Origin: Prauserella isguenensis
GTDB lineage: Bacteria; Actinomycetota; Actinomycetes; Mycobacteriales; Pseudonocardiaceae
Direction: 5' to 3'
Assembly (NCBI RefSeq): GCF_014191605.1
Contig: NZ_JACHWU010000002.1
Span: 682,001 to 746,000 of the forward strand
DNA: 64,000 bases
Positions 45,204 to 54,397 of this stretch are shown here, one piece after another. The notes below the pieces were generated by a model. That model was not told the origin of the DNA. It ran no database searches and saw only the letters and a list, made by a program, of their open reading frames with translations. Every line of letters begins with the position of its first letter. Position 1 is the stretch's first letter. The position numbers and the translations under genes were made by a program.

Positions 45204-46049
45204 TCAGGCCGGGTCGGTGAAGGCGGGCGCGCGCTCGGAGAGTTTGGCGCGCACGGCCTCAACCTGGTTGGGACTGCCGATGAGACGCCGGATCGCGGTC
45301 TGCTCGGCGGCGAATCCCTCGGCGAGTCTGGTCCGGCCCGCCAGGTTCACCAACCGCTTGGCGTGCCGGACGGCGTCGGGGTTCTTCCCGGCGACGTCCT
45401 CGGCCAGTGCCAGTGCCGCGGTGAGTGGATCGTCCTCGGTGCTGGTGACCAGGCCGAGCCTGTCGGCCTCCGCGGCGTCGACGACACGGCCGGTCAGTGT
45501 CAGCTCCATCGCGACGTCGCGGCCGACGAGTTCCGGCAGCACCTGGGTGCCGGTCATGTCGGGCACGAGTCCCCAGGCGATCTCCATGACCGACAGCAGC
45601 GTGCCCGGGGCGGCCAGCCGGATATCGGCGCCGAGCGCGATCTGCAGTCCGCCGCCGTAGGCGTGGCCGTGCAGCGCGGCGATCACCGGCACGGGCAGCT
45701 CCGTCCACACGTGGGCCGCGCGCTGTCCGAGCGCCTGGGCCGGCCCGCCCGCGGGACCCGCGGCCTCGGGCAGGGTGTGCTCACCGGTCGTCATCTCGTC
45801 GAACGCCGCGACGTCGAGTCCTGCGCAGAACGAGCGACCGGTGCCGGACAGCACGACCGCGCGCACCGACGAGTCGGCCCGCAGCGTCTCACCCACCCGC
45901 ACGAGGCCGGTGAACATCGCGGGATCGAGCGCGTTGCGCTTGCCCGGCCGGTCGAGGCGGACGTCGGCGACGCCGCCGCGGACGGTGCACGACACCGGTT
46001 CGCCCGGCTCGTGCCCCGCCCCACCGTGGGCCGTCGGGTCGTCACCCAT
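45204..46049 (-). CDS. Enoyl-CoA hydratase/isomerase family protein
   Basis: Product of 281 aa from ATG 46049 (GGGAGG upstream). Crotonase fold with CAGLDVAAFDEM and the oxyanion-hole loop HGHAYGGGLQIALGADIRLAAP; downstream MEIAWGLVPDMTGTQVLPELVGRDVAMELTLTGRVVDAAEADRLGLVTSTED is typical. It lies 2 nt after the stop of the next crotonase gene in the operon. Likely hydrates or isomerises an enoyl-CoA; the catalytic acid residues cannot be assigned with certainty. Confidence 0.88.
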   Translation of the reverse strand: MGDDPTAHGGAGHEPGEPVSCTVRGGVADVRLDRPGKRNALDPAMFTGLVRVGETLRADSSVRAVVLSGTGRSFCAGLDVAAFDEMTTGEHTLPEAAGPAGGPAQALGQRAAHVWTELPVPVIAALHGHAYGGGLQIALGADIRLAAPGTLLSVMEIAWGLVPDMTGTQVLPELVGRDVAMELTLTGRVVDAAEADRLGLVTSTEDDPLTAALALAEDVAGKNPDAVRHAKRLVNLAGRTRLAEGFAAEQTAIRRLIGSPNQVEAVRAKLSERAPAFTDPA

Positions 46050-46051
46050 CG

Positions 46052-46834
46052 TCACGGACCTCCCCACTCGCCGGTGAACTCGGGGTCGGTCTTGTTCCGG
46101 AACGCCTCGAACGCCGCGCGCGCGTCGGTCGTCCCGAAGTTGACCGCCTGCGCCCGCGCCTCGCTCTCCAGCGCCTCGCGGAGCGTCGCATCGGCGCCCT
46201 CGTTCAACAGCGCCTTCGTCTGTGCGAGCGCGACCGGCGGTCCCGCGGCCAGCGCGGCCGCCGTGTCGTCCACGAACGCGTCGAGTTCGCCCGCCGGCTT
46301 GACCCACGTGACCAGCCCGAGCCGCTCGGCCTCCTCCGCTCCGACGAAATCGGCCAGCAGCGCGATGCGTTTCGCCTGCTGCAGCCCGACGAGTTTGGGC
46401 AGCAACCAGGAGCCGCCGAAGTCGAGGGAGAGACCGCGCTTGGCGAAGATCTGGCTGAACCGTGCCCGGTCGGAGGCCGCGACCAGGTCGCAGCCGAGGG
46501 CGAGGTTCCAGCCCGCGCCGACGGCGACGCCGTCGACCTTCGCGATCGTCGGCGTCTCCAGCTCGTGCAGCGTGACGGCCGTGCGGTTGACCAGGTGCAT
46601 GCGCCGCAGCGGATGCAGTCCCGACTCCACCGACAGGTCGGCGCCCGCGCAGAAGTCACCGTCGGCACCCGTGAGCACGATGGCCCGGGTGCGCTCGTCG
46701 GCGTCGGCCTCCCGGAGCCGTTCGGCCAGCAGCGGCCACGTGCCCGCGTCGATCGCGTTCTTGCGGTGCGGGCGGTTGAGCGTGATCGTCGTGACGGCGT
46801 CACTGTGGGACACCAGTACGGTCGGTTCGTCCAC
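46052..46834 (-). CDS. Enoyl-CoA hydratase/isomerase family protein
   Basis: Product of 260 aa from a GTG at 46834. Crotonase motifs are NRPHRKNAIDAGTW, FCAGADLSVES, and the oxyanion-hole sequence KVDGVAVGAGWNLALGCDLVAASDRARFSQIFAKRGLSLDFGGSWLLPKLVG. It is distinct from its neighbour (about 30-35% similar by eye) and lies upstream of it. Part of the same minus-strand operon as the acyl-CoA dehydrogenase pair. Confidence 0.88.
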   Translation of the reverse strand: MDEPTVLVSHSDAVTTITLNRPHRKNAIDAGTWPLLAERLREADADERTRAIVLTGADGDFCAGADLSVESGLHPLRRMHLVNRTAVTLHELETPTIAKVDGVAVGAGWNLALGCDLVAASDRARFSQIFAKRGLSLDFGGSWLLPKLVGLQQAKRIALLADFVGAEEAERLGLVTWVKPAGELDAFVDDTAAALAAGPPVALAQTKALLNEGADATLREALESEARAQAVNFGTTDARAAFEAFRNKTDPEFTGEWGGP

Positions 46835-46921
46835 GGATTTCCTTCCGGTACTCGGGTCGGGCGATGCGGCCCGGCTGCCGCTCCGCCTGCCCGGCCGCGG
46901 CCACGCCGCCGCCGGTCCGTC

Positions 46922-48028
46922 TCAGAGGGACAATGCGTCCGCCAGGCGCGCGCGGTGGTCGGCAGGGGTGCCCAGCAGCAGTTCGGAGGTCTTGGCGCGC
47001 TTGTAGTACAGGTGCGCGTCGTGTTCCCAGGTGTAGCCGATGCCGCCGTGCAGTTGCAGCCCGGAGGCAGCGGTATCGAACGCGGCCGGGCCGAGCACGA
47101 CCTGCGCCAGGGCTGCAGCCTCCGGCAGCGCGGCCGGGTCGTGGTCCGCCGTCCACGCCGCGTGCCACAGCACCGCCTCGGCCTGCTCACACGACGCGTA
47201 CAGATCGGCGCAGGCGTGCTTGACGGCCTGCTGGGACCCGATGGGCCTGCCGAACTGCACGCGCACCGTCGCGTACTCGACCGTGTCGTCGAGCACCCGC
47301 CGCATGCCGCCGAGCTGTTCCGCGGCGAGCGCCACGGCGGCGCGTTGCCACACCACCTCCAGGACCGCGGCGGGGTCGTTGCACGGCACCTGCCGCGCCG
47401 ACGTCCCGGCGAACTCGGCCCGCGCCATCCGCCGGGTCGGGTCGAGTGTCCGCGACGGCCGCCACGACACCGCACCTCCGTCGACGACGAACCAGCCGTG
47501 GTCGGTGTAGACGAGAACATGGTCGGCGGTGCCGCCGTCGACCACGAACGCCGCCTCACCGGCGAGCCGCCAGTGGCCACCGTCCCGCGCCGCGCGCACG
47601 CTCTCGGCCGCCGAGCCCCACCGGCCGCCTGCGTCCGCCGCTGCCACCGCGGCGGTCTGCCGCCCCGCCGCGATCCCCGGGAGCAGCTCCTCGGCCAGGG
47701 CATCCTCCCCCAGTGCCAGCACGACGTCCGTCGCCAGTACGGCCGACGACAGGTACGGCACGGGTGCCAGCACGCCGCCCAGTTCGGCCAGCACGACACA
47801 GCGTTCGACGTGCCCGGCCTCCGACCCGCCGAACCGGTCGGGTGTGAGCAGCCCGGTCACGCCGAGCTTCGCCAACTGTGTCCATAAGGGACGATCGATG
47901 CCCGGACCGTCGTCGGCCATGACCTCACGGACCCGCTGCGGTGGGCAATGATCGGCGAGCAGGGCCCGGACGCTGTCAGCCAGCCTGGTCTGTTCCTCGT
48001 CGAGCAGCAGTCGCATCGCCGGATTCAC
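46922..48028 (-). CDS. Acyl-CoA dehydrogenase-like subunit lacking the catalytic glutamates
   Basis: Product of 368 aa. Acyl-CoA dehydrogenase N-terminal and central domains are seen (LLLDEEQTRLADSVRALLADH, GVTGLLTPDRFGGSE, LAEQLGGMRRVLDDTVEYATVRVQFGRPIGSQQAVKHACADLY). Neither the MCAD-type EGT motif near the C-terminus nor the ER motif of IVD-type enzymes is conserved: the ER position reads Q228-R in VWQRAAVALA. It overlaps the next dehydrogenase gene by 4 bp (GTGA). In mycobacterial FadE pairs such as FadE26-FadE27 one subunit is catalytic and the other is not; this is a likely non-catalytic partner. Confidence 0.83.
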   Translation of the reverse strand: MNPAMRLLLDEEQTRLADSVRALLADHCPPQRVREVMADDGPGIDRPLWTQLAKLGVTGLLTPDRFGGSEAGHVERCVVLAELGGVLAPVPYLSSAVLATDVVLALGEDALAEELLPGIAAGRQTAAVAAADAGGRWGSAAESVRAARDGGHWRLAGEAAFVVDGGTADHVLVYTDHGWFVVDGGAVSWRPSRTLDPTRRMARAEFAGTSARQVPCNDPAAVLEVVWQRAAVALAAEQLGGMRRVLDDTVEYATVRVQFGRPIGSQQAVKHACADLYASCEQAEAVLWHAAWTADHDPAALPEAAALAQVVLGPAAFDTAASGLQLHGGIGYTWEHDAHLYYKRAKTSELLLGTPADHRARLADALSL

Positions 48029-49284
48029 CTCGCCTGCGTGCCGACGCGCAGCTCCCGGAACGGCACGTCGCGGTCGACCTGGGGTTCCTTCGGCATTCCG
48101 AGCACGCGGTCGCCGATGATGCCGCGTTGGATCTGATTCGTGCCGCCCGCGATACTGGACGCAGGCGTCGCGTTGATCGCCAGGGCCAGTTCGTCACCCG
48201 ACGCGTCACCGGGTTCCCAGGCGATCGCGCGAGGGCCGACCACGAGGCCCGCCACCCGCACCGCCTGCCACAGCAGCTGCGCGCCCGCGAGCTTCGCCAC
48301 CGACCCGCGCGCACCCGGCGCGATGCCGGCGTCGCTCTGCTGCCGCAGGCGGGAGTTGAACAGCGCCAACTTCCGTTCGGCCGCGTACAACTCGGCCAGC
48401 TCCGCGCGGACGACCGGATCGTCGGCCACACCCCGTGCACGGGCGGCCCGGCGGAGGTTGTCGAACGTCATGGGGTCGTACCGGCGGCGGACGGCACCGC
48501 CGATGGACACGCGCTCGTGCCCCAGCATCGTCACCGCGGCCGACCAGCCCGCGTCGACGTCGCCGATCACCGCGTCGGCCGGGATCCGCACGTCGTCGAA
48601 GTACACCTCGTTGAACGGCGCCGAGCCGGTCATGTCCTGCAACGGCCGGACGGTCACGCCGGGGGCACGCATGTCGACGACGAACATCGTCAGCCCCCGG
48701 TGCTTGACGGCGTCCGGGTTCGTGCGGGCCAGCAGTGCACCGAAGTCCGCGTACTGCGCACCCGAGGTCCATACCTTCTGGCCGTTGACGACCCAGGAGT
48801 CACCGTCGCGAACGGCGCGCGTTTGCAGGCTCGCCACGTCCGAACCGGCGCCGGGCTCGGAGAACAGCTGGCACCAGATCTCGTCGCCACGGAGCAACGG
48901 CGGCAGGTACCGCGTCTTCTGCTCGTGGGTTGCCAGATCCACCAGGGTCGGTCCGCACATGCCCATACTGATCAGGAACACGCCGGTCGGCAGGTCGTAC
49001 CCGGCCGCCTCCTCCTGGAAGATCTGCTGCTCGGCTGCGGTCAGCCCCTGTCCGCCGTACTCGGCGGGCCAGGTGATCCCCGCCAGACCCGCGTCGTACA
49101 ACGCTGCCTGGAACCGTCTGGCGGCGGCGAGTTGCTCCTCGGTCGGCGCGCTCTCACTCGCCTCCGGGACACGGTCGTCCCCGGAGGGCGCGTGTCCGGC
49201 CAGCCAGTCGCGGACACGGTGGCGAAACTCCGTCGTCCGGGAAGTCGTCGCCCGGGAAGCTGTCGTCCGGAACTCCCTCGTCAT
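48025..49284 (-). CDS. Acyl-CoA dehydrogenase, probable catalytic subunit of a heteromer
   Basis: Product of 419 aa. Segments FSEPGAGSDVASLQTRAVRDGDSWVVNGQKVWTSGAQYADFGALLART and MTGSAPFNEVYFDDVRIPADAVIGD are typical of the FadE family. The MCAD-position glutamate is replaced (IAGGTNQIQRGIIGDRVLG), but HE257RVSIGG places a glutamate at the isovaleryl-CoA dehydrogenase-type position. It is translationally coupled to the following subunit lacking both. Together they would give a half-of-sites heterotetramer as described for steroid side-chain dehydrogenases. Confidence 0.87.
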   Translation of the reverse strand: MTREFRTTASRATTSRTTEFRHRVRDWLAGHAPSGDDRVPEASESAPTEEQLAAARRFQAALYDAGLAGITWPAEYGGQGLTAAEQQIFQEEAAGYDLPTGVFLISMGMCGPTLVDLATHEQKTRYLPPLLRGDEIWCQLFSEPGAGSDVASLQTRAVRDGDSWVVNGQKVWTSGAQYADFGALLARTNPDAVKHRGLTMFVVDMRAPGVTVRPLQDMTGSAPFNEVYFDDVRIPADAVIGDVDAGWSAAVTMLGHERVSIGGAVRRRYDPMTFDNLRRAARARGVADDPVVRAELAELYAAERKLALFNSRLRQQSDAGIAPGARGSVAKLAGAQLLWQAVRVAGLVVGPRAIAWEPGDASGDELALAINATPASSIAGGTNQIQRGIIGDRVLGMPKEPQVDRDVPFRELRVGTQAR

Positions 49285-49293
49285 CGCCCTCCC

Positions 49294-50832
49294 TCATCCC
49301 GCGGCGACGGCGTAGCGTGCCGTGAGCTTGTGCTTGACCAGTTTTCCGGTGGGCGTGCGCGGCAGCTCGTCGATGAAGTCGACCGACTGCGGCGCCTTGT
49401 AGTGCGCGATCCGTTCCCGGACGTAGGCGAGCAGCTCGTCGGCGAGCTCCGGGCCCGCGTCCACTGTGGACGCCGGTTGGACGACGGCCTTCACCTGCTG
49501 GCCCATCTCGTCGTCCGGGACGCCGATGACCGCGACGTCGTAGACGGCCGGATGCAGCGTGAGCACGTCCTCCACCTCCTGCGGGTAGATGTTGACGCCG
49601 CCCGAGATGATCATGAATGCCTTGCGGTCGGTGAGGTACAGGTAACCCTCGGAGTCGACGTACCCGACGTCACCGCTGGTCGCCCAGTTGGGATGTTCGG
49701 GGTGTTGGGACTCGCGGGTCTTGTCCGGTTCGTTGTGATAGGTGAACGACACCTCGTCGCGTTCGAAGTAGACGGTGCCGATCTCCCCGGCGGGCAGTTC
49801 GGCGCCCTCGTCGTCACAGATGCGGACGACGCCGAGTCCCGCGCGGCCCACCGATCCCGGACGCTCGAGCCACTCCTGCGGCGAGATGAAGGTGATGCCG
49901 GCACCCTCGGTGGAAGCGTAGTACTCGTAGAGAATCGGCCCCCACCATTCGATCATCGCCTGCTTCACCTCGACCGGGCACGGCGCCGCCGCGTGGATCG
50001 CGACCCGGTGACTGGAGAGGTCGTAACGGCCGCGGGACTCGTCGGGGAGCTTGAGCATCCGCACGAACATCGTCGGCACCCACTGGCTGTGGGTGACGCC
50101 GTAGGTCTCGATGGCGCGCAGTGCGGCCTCGGGCTCGAATTTCTCCATCATCACGAGCGTCCCGCCCACCGCGTGCACGCACGCGCCGTACCGCAGCGGC
50201 GCCGCGTGGTACACCGGCGCGGGCGAGAGGTACGTGATCGTGTCGTCGAAGCCGTACATCAGCTGCAGCAACGGCAGCAGCGGGTTGCCGGGCTCGTCGA
50301 TCTGCCGCTCCGGCAGTGTGACCTTGATGCCCTTCGGCCTGCCCGTCGTGCCGGACGAGTACAGCATGTCCGCACCGGCAGGCTGGTCCGCGGGCCGTTC
50401 GGGCGACGCGGCCGCCAGCGTGGCGTCGTAGTCGTCGTATCCCGCCGCGGCTCCTCCGTAGGCCAGCCGCAGCGGGACGTCCACCCGCTCGACGACCCGC
50501 GTGACGAGCTCCCCCAGCGGGGCGGACACGATCAGCGCCTTCGCGCCGGAGTCGGTGACGATGTAGGCGATCTCGTCGGCGGTGAGATGGCTGTTGACGG
50601 CGGTGATGTACAGACCGGAGCGCACGGCGGCCCAGTACACCTCGTAGGCGCGCAGCGAGTTGTCACTGAGCAAGGCGATGGTGTCGCCGCTGCGGAATCC
50701 GGCCCCGCGCAAGGCATTCGCCAGCCGGACCGAGCGCTCCTCGAGTTCGGCGTAGGTCAGCCGTTCACCGGAGCCCGCCATGATCACGGCGGGCTTGTCC
50801 GGTTGGGTGGCGGCGAAGGTACCCGGATACAT
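49294..50832 (-). CDS. Acyl-CoA ligase (AMP-forming)
   Basis: Product of 512 aa from ATG 50832 (AAGGAGG upstream). ANL-superfamily enzyme: P-loop-like [16 protein letters not shown], the A5 region [12 protein letters not shown]7 [26 protein letters not shown] and the A10 lysine region [13 protein letters not shown]. It activates a carboxylic acid as acyl-CoA with ATP. It lies at the head of the minus-strand dehydrogenase operon and divergently from a TetR gene, with a palindromic operator between. The acid is unknown. Confidence 0.92.
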   Translation of the reverse strand: MYPGTFAATQPDKPAVIMAGSGERLTYAELEERSVRLANALRGAGFRSGDTIALLSDNSLRAYEVYWAAVRSGLYITAVNSHLTADEIAYIVTDSGAKALIVSAPLGELVTRVVERVDVPLRLAYGGAAAGYDDYDATLAAASPERPADQPAGADMLYSSGTTGRPKGIKVTLPERQIDEPGNPLLPLLQLMYGFDDTITYLSPAPVYHAAPLRYGACVHAVGGTLVMMEKFEPEAALRAIETYGVTHSQWVPTMFVRMLKLPDESRGRYDLSSHRVAIHAAAPCPVEVKQAMIEWWGPILYEYYASTEGAGITFISPQEWLERPGSVGRAGLGVVRICDDEGAELPAGEIGTVYFERDEVSFTYHNEPDKTRESQHPEHPNWATSGDVGYVDSEGYLYLTDRKAFMIISGGVNIYPQEVEDVLTLHPAVYDVAVIGVPDDEMGQQVKAVVQPASTVDAGPELADELLAYVRERIAHYKAPQSVDFIDELPRTPTGKLVKHKLTARYAVAAG

Positions 50833-50885
50833 GACGGCTCCTCCTTGAACCGAGACGTTGCCGTGAGCCTGCCCTGCCTCACCGC

Positions 50886-50907
50886 GAACAGTCAATGCCG
50901 ACTGTTC
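50886..50907. promoter_or_regulatory. Perfect TetR-type palindromic operator
   Basis: GAACAGTC (50886-50893) and GACTGTTC (50900-50907) form a perfect 8-bp inverted repeat with the 6-nt spacer AATGCC. It lies in the intergenic region between the acyl-CoA ligase gene and the divergent TetR gene, 31 bp before the TetR ATG. Location and symmetry fit an operator for the adjacent TetR protein. Confidence 0.75.
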
Positions 50908-50937
50908 CCGAACGCCGGCCGGCCTTACGCTGCGGAC

Positions 50938-51708
50938 ATGACCGATCGCGCCCGCCCTCCGGATGGAGGAACGCCTCGCGACCCGGCGCCCACCGCGACC
51001 CCCGGCCCGGGCACCGGCTCGCTGACAGCCCCGCGCACCTCCAAAACCCCGCGCGCTTCCAAGACACCGCGCACTTCCAAGACGGAGCGCGACCCCGACG
51101 GACCGCGCAGCCGTGAGGAACGCAGTGCGGGCAGCCGCGAACTGATCCTCGACGCCGCCGTCGACTGTCTCGTCGACAGCGGCTACGCGGGCGCGTCGAC
51201 GCTCGCGATCCAGGCCAGGGCGGGCGTGTCCCGGGGCAGACTGCTGCACCACTTCCCCTCACGGGACGGGTTGCTCGTCGCCGCGGTACAGCACCTCGCC
51301 GGCCGGCGCCTCAGGGAGACCGAGATCCGCGTGTCCGATGCGCTGTCCGGCCATCCCGACGGTCCCGAACGTGTGGACCGGTGCATCGAACTGCTCTGGG
51401 CGACGTTCCACGAGCAGCATTTCTGGGCCGCGGTGGAACTGTGGACGGCCGCGCGCACCAACGAGGCGCTCGCGAACGCGTTGCGCCCGGCCGAACGGCA
51501 GCTGCGCGAGTCGATCCGCGCCGTCACCGATCGCATCTGGAGCTCGTCGGTCCGCGACCATCCGCGCTACGACGAGTTGCGCGAACTGCTGTTCACCAGC
51601 ATGCGCGGCGCGGCGCTGCCGTACTCCTTCGAAACCCGGAACCCGGCCCACGACCGCCACGTCGCCGTCTGGAAATCCACCGCCCGGGCGCTGCTGTACG
51701 GCGAATAG
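50938..51708 (+). CDS. TetR-family transcriptional regulator
   Basis: Product of 256 aa. The DNA-binding domain (residues about 67-115: [56 protein letters not shown]) is preceded by a ~60-residue repetitive, Pro/Ser/Lys-rich N-terminus in which SKTPR- and SKTER-type units repeat ([18 protein letters not shown]). The C-terminal ligand domain is Trp-rich. The ATG at 50938 is the only sensible start; a much longer open frame upstream is antisense to the dehydrogenase operon. Likely autorepressor and repressor of the catabolic operon via the palindrome at 50886. Confidence 0.9.
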   Translation: MTDRARPPDGGTPRDPAPTATPGPGTGSLTAPRTSKTPRASKTPRTSKTERDPDGPRSREERSAGSRELILDAAVDCLVDSGYAGASTLAIQARAGVSRGRLLHHFPSRDGLLVAAVQHLAGRRLRETEIRVSDALSGHPDGPERVDRCIELLWATFHEQHFWAAVELWTAARTNEALANALRPAERQLRESIRAVTDRIWSSSVRDHPRYDELRELLFTSMRGAALPYSFETRNPAHDRHVAVWKSTARALLYGE

Positions 51709-51833
51709 CGATTAACCGTCACCTTGACCGTGACCGCCACGCCGGGCGACTATGGCGCCGGTCACAACGTGTCACCGTCACGCACTTCCGCGTCGCCGAC
51801 GACGGCGACCCACCCAGGATGGCGAGGTCAACG

Positions 51834-53474
51834 ATGTCCGCACCGTCTGCAGTCACCCCGGATTCCCGCCCCGCCCCGGCGATTCCCCGGATGCTGGGGC
51901 GGGGCATGACGATGGGCGACCAGCTCGCCCGGCACGCACGCACGATCGGTGACGAACCCGCGTTCGTCTTCGAAGGGACGGTGCGCACCTACCGTGAGCT
52001 CGACGCGCGCGTGAGCCGACTGGCCAACGCCCTGCGCGACAGCGGCGTCGGACAGGGCGACCGGATCGCCGTGCTGGGCCTGAACACGCTCGAGGTGATC
52101 GAGGCGTTCTTCGCCGCCACACGTCTCGGGGGCATCTGCGTACCCGTCAACTTCCGCCTCGCCGCCGGGGAGATCGCCTACGTACTCGGCGACAGCGGTG
52201 CCGCAGCCGCTGTGGTGCACGCGCCCCTGGCCGAGACGTACGCGCAGGCGGCGAGCGACCTCGCCGATCCGCCGGCGGCCCTCGTCTACGGCGACGACGC
52301 TGCCGCGGTCGGATCCGTGCCGGACGCGGTGGACTACGAACAGGCACTGGACACCGCATCGCCCGAGTTCGACGAGCTGCGCGTCGACGAGCACGACCCG
52401 GCGTTCATCATGTACACCTCCGGCACGACGGGGAAACCGAAAGGCGCGGTGCTGACGCACTTCAACCTCGTCATGCACGCGTTCAGCAATATGGCTACGG
52501 TCGGCATCACCGGCGAGGACCGCGTGTGGATGGCCGCCGCTCCCCTGTTCCACATCGCCGGGATGTCCGGCCTGCTGCCGACCCTGCTCATGGGCGGGCG
52601 CACCGTGCTGTCCCCGTCGGGACGGTTCGACCCGGTGGCCATGCTGGACACGTTCGAGCGCGAACGCGTGTCGTCGGTGTTCTTGGTGCCCGCGCAGTGG
52701 CAGGCGATTGTCTCGGTGCCGGACATCGACCGACGTGACCTGTCGTGCCTGAAGAAGATCTCCTGGGGCGCGGCTCCCGCCTCGACGACCCTGCTGCACA
52801 CGATCATGGAGAAGTTCCCGCAGGCGGAGCTGTCGACGGCGTTCGGGCAGACCGAGTGCAGCCCGATCACGACGCTGCTGCGCGGCGAGGACTCGCTGCG
52901 CAAGATCGGCTCGGTGGGCACGCCGATGCTGGGCGTCGAGGTGCGCGTGGTGGACGACGACATGAACGACGTCCCGCGCGGCGAGGTCGGCGAGATCGTC
53001 TACCGCAGCCCTATGGTGATGAAGGAGTACTGGAACAAGCCCGCGGAGACCGCGGAGGTGTTCCGCGGCGGCTGGTTCCACTCCGGTGACCTGGTCCGGC
53101 AGGACGAGGACGGCTACTTCTACGTCGTCGACCGTAAGAAGGACATGATCATCTCCGGTGGGGAGAACATCTACTGCGCCGAGGTCGAGGACGTGCTCGC
53201 CGGCCACCCGAAGATCGCCGAGGTCGCGTTGATCGGCATGGCCGACGAGAAGTGGGGCGAGACGCCGCTGGCCGTGCTCGCGCCGCGTGAGGAGGGCGAC
53301 CCGCCGACGGCGGCCGAGCTCGAGGAGTGGTGCACGCAACGGCTGGCCCGGTACAAACGGCCGCGGAAGCTGGCGGTCCTGCCCGCGTTGCCGCGCAATC
53401 CCAGCGGCAAGGTGCTCAAGACGACGCTGCGTGCCGACCGCGACTCCGGGGCGCTGCCGATCGAGTCGGTGTGA
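51834..53474 (+). CDS. Acyl-CoA ligase (AMP-forming)
   Basis: Product of 546 aa from ATG 51834 (GAGG 6 bases upstream); an ATG at 51819 is an alternative. ANL motifs: MYTSGTTGKPKGAVLTH, WMAAAPLFHIAGMS, AFGQTECSPITTLL, WFHSGDLVRQDEDGYFYVVDRKKDMIISGGENIYCAEVEDVL and PRNPSGKVLKTTL. It is about 30-35% similar to the other ligase in the window. The neighbouring genes suggest fatty acid or ring-acid activation. Substrate not predictable. Confidence 0.92.
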   Translation: MSAPSAVTPDSRPAPAIPRMLGRGMTMGDQLARHARTIGDEPAFVFEGTVRTYRELDARVSRLANALRDSGVGQGDRIAVLGLNTLEVIEAFFAATRLGGICVPVNFRLAAGEIAYVLGDSGAAAAVVHAPLAETYAQAASDLADPPAALVYGDDAAAVGSVPDAVDYEQALDTASPEFDELRVDEHDPAFIMYTSGTTGKPKGAVLTHFNLVMHAFSNMATVGITGEDRVWMAAAPLFHIAGMSGLLPTLLMGGRTVLSPSGRFDPVAMLDTFERERVSSVFLVPAQWQAIVSVPDIDRRDLSCLKKISWGAAPASTTLLHTIMEKFPQAELSTAFGQTECSPITTLLRGEDSLRKIGSVGTPMLGVEVRVVDDDMNDVPRGEVGEIVYRSPMVMKEYWNKPAETAEVFRGGWFHSGDLVRQDEDGYFYVVDRKKDMIISGGENIYCAEVEDVLAGHPKIAEVALIGMADEKWGETPLAVLAPREEGDPPTAAELEEWCTQRLARYKRPRKLAVLPALPRNPSGKVLKTTLRADRDSGALPIESV

Positions 53475-53505
53475 ACGCCGCTCACGTTCTGGAAGACTGG
53501 ACGAT

Positions 53506-54300
53506 GTGACGCATCTGGCGAACCCCGAAGGCATCCTCTGGCTCGAACTCGACGGCGCGGTCAACATCCGCGACGTCGGCGGCATCCCGACCACCGACGG
53601 CACCACGACCGCCCGGAACCGGCTGCTGCGGGCCGACAACCTGCAGGACCTGTCGGCGGCCGACCTCGGCCTGCTCGTGGACACCATCGGCCTCGACACG
53701 GTCGTCGACCTGCGCACCGCGCACGAGATCGACTCCGAAGGGCCGGGGCCGCTGCGCGCCTACTCACGCGTGCGACACGTCCACCACTCGCTGCTGCCCG
53801 ACGGCGGTGACGACGCCCTGCTCGCCCGCGCCGACGGGGACTCCGACTCCGATTCCGGCGACGTGGCCGGGTTCGACCGGGTGGTCGCGCACTACCTCGG
53901 GTACGTCGCCCACCGGCCGGACAGCATCGTGGGTGCGCTGCGGACGATCACCGACGCGCCGGGAGCCGCGCTGGTGCACTGCGCGGCCGGCAAGGACCGG
54001 ACGGGCGTCGTCACGGCGTTCACGCTCGAGATCGCAGGCGTCGACCGGGAGGCGATCGCGGCCGACTACGCCGCCACCGCACACCGGATCGAGGCGATCA
54101 TCGGCAGGCTGCGCCGTTCCGAGACCTACCGCGAGGACGTCGACCGCAAGACGATCGACGAACACCGGCCGCGCGCCGAGTCGATGGAGCGATTCCTCCG
54201 CGAGGTCGACGCCCGGCACGGCGGGGTGCGGCCGTATCTGCACACCCACGGTTTCGGCCGGGACGAGGCCGAGCGCCTGCGCGCCAAGCTGCGCGACTGA
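53506..54300 (+). CDS. Tyrosine-protein phosphatase (Tyr_phosphatase3)
   Basis: Product of 264 aa from a GTG at 53506 (GGAAG upstream). The phosphocysteine signature C159-x5-R165 is in ALVHCAAGKDRTGVVTAF; GAVNIRDVGGIPTTDG and VVDLRTAHEIDSEGPGPL are the conserved N-terminal segments, and HGGVRPYL ends the fold. The family includes secreted PTPs of pathogens such as MPtpB, but no signal peptide is seen, so the enzyme is probably cytoplasmic. Substrates (phosphotyrosine or phosphoinositides) unknown. Confidence 0.92.
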   Translation: MTHLANPEGILWLELDGAVNIRDVGGIPTTDGTTTARNRLLRADNLQDLSAADLGLLVDTIGLDTVVDLRTAHEIDSEGPGPLRAYSRVRHVHHSLLPDGGDDALLARADGDSDSDSGDVAGFDRVVAHYLGYVAHRPDSIVGALRTITDAPGAALVHCAAGKDRTGVVTAFTLEIAGVDREAIAADYAATAHRIEAIIGRLRRSETYREDVDRKTIDEHRPRAESMERFLREVDARHGGVRPYLHTHGFGRDEAERLRAKLRD

Positions 54301-54356
54301 CCTACCTGAGGCCGACCTACCTGCGGCTGACGGGCCCGCGGCTGACGGAGGCCGCG
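54297..54356. repeat. Imperfect 15-bp direct repeats between convergent genes
   Basis: Units of 15 bp sharing GCcGACctacCTG/GCTGACGGgCCcGCG cores recur about four times between 54297 and 54356. Two exact GACCTACCTG copies and two GCGGCTGACGG copies are seen. It overlaps the phosphatase stop codon. Confidence 0.6.
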
Positions 54357-54397
54357 CCGCACAGTGACACCGGCCGCCCGGCGCACCCGCCGGTGAG

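Noticed and set aside
47941-50937. Extended upstream frame joined to the TetR gene
   Set aside because: The frame runs antisense through two dehydrogenases and a ligase; the TetR protein clearly begins at the ATG at 50938.
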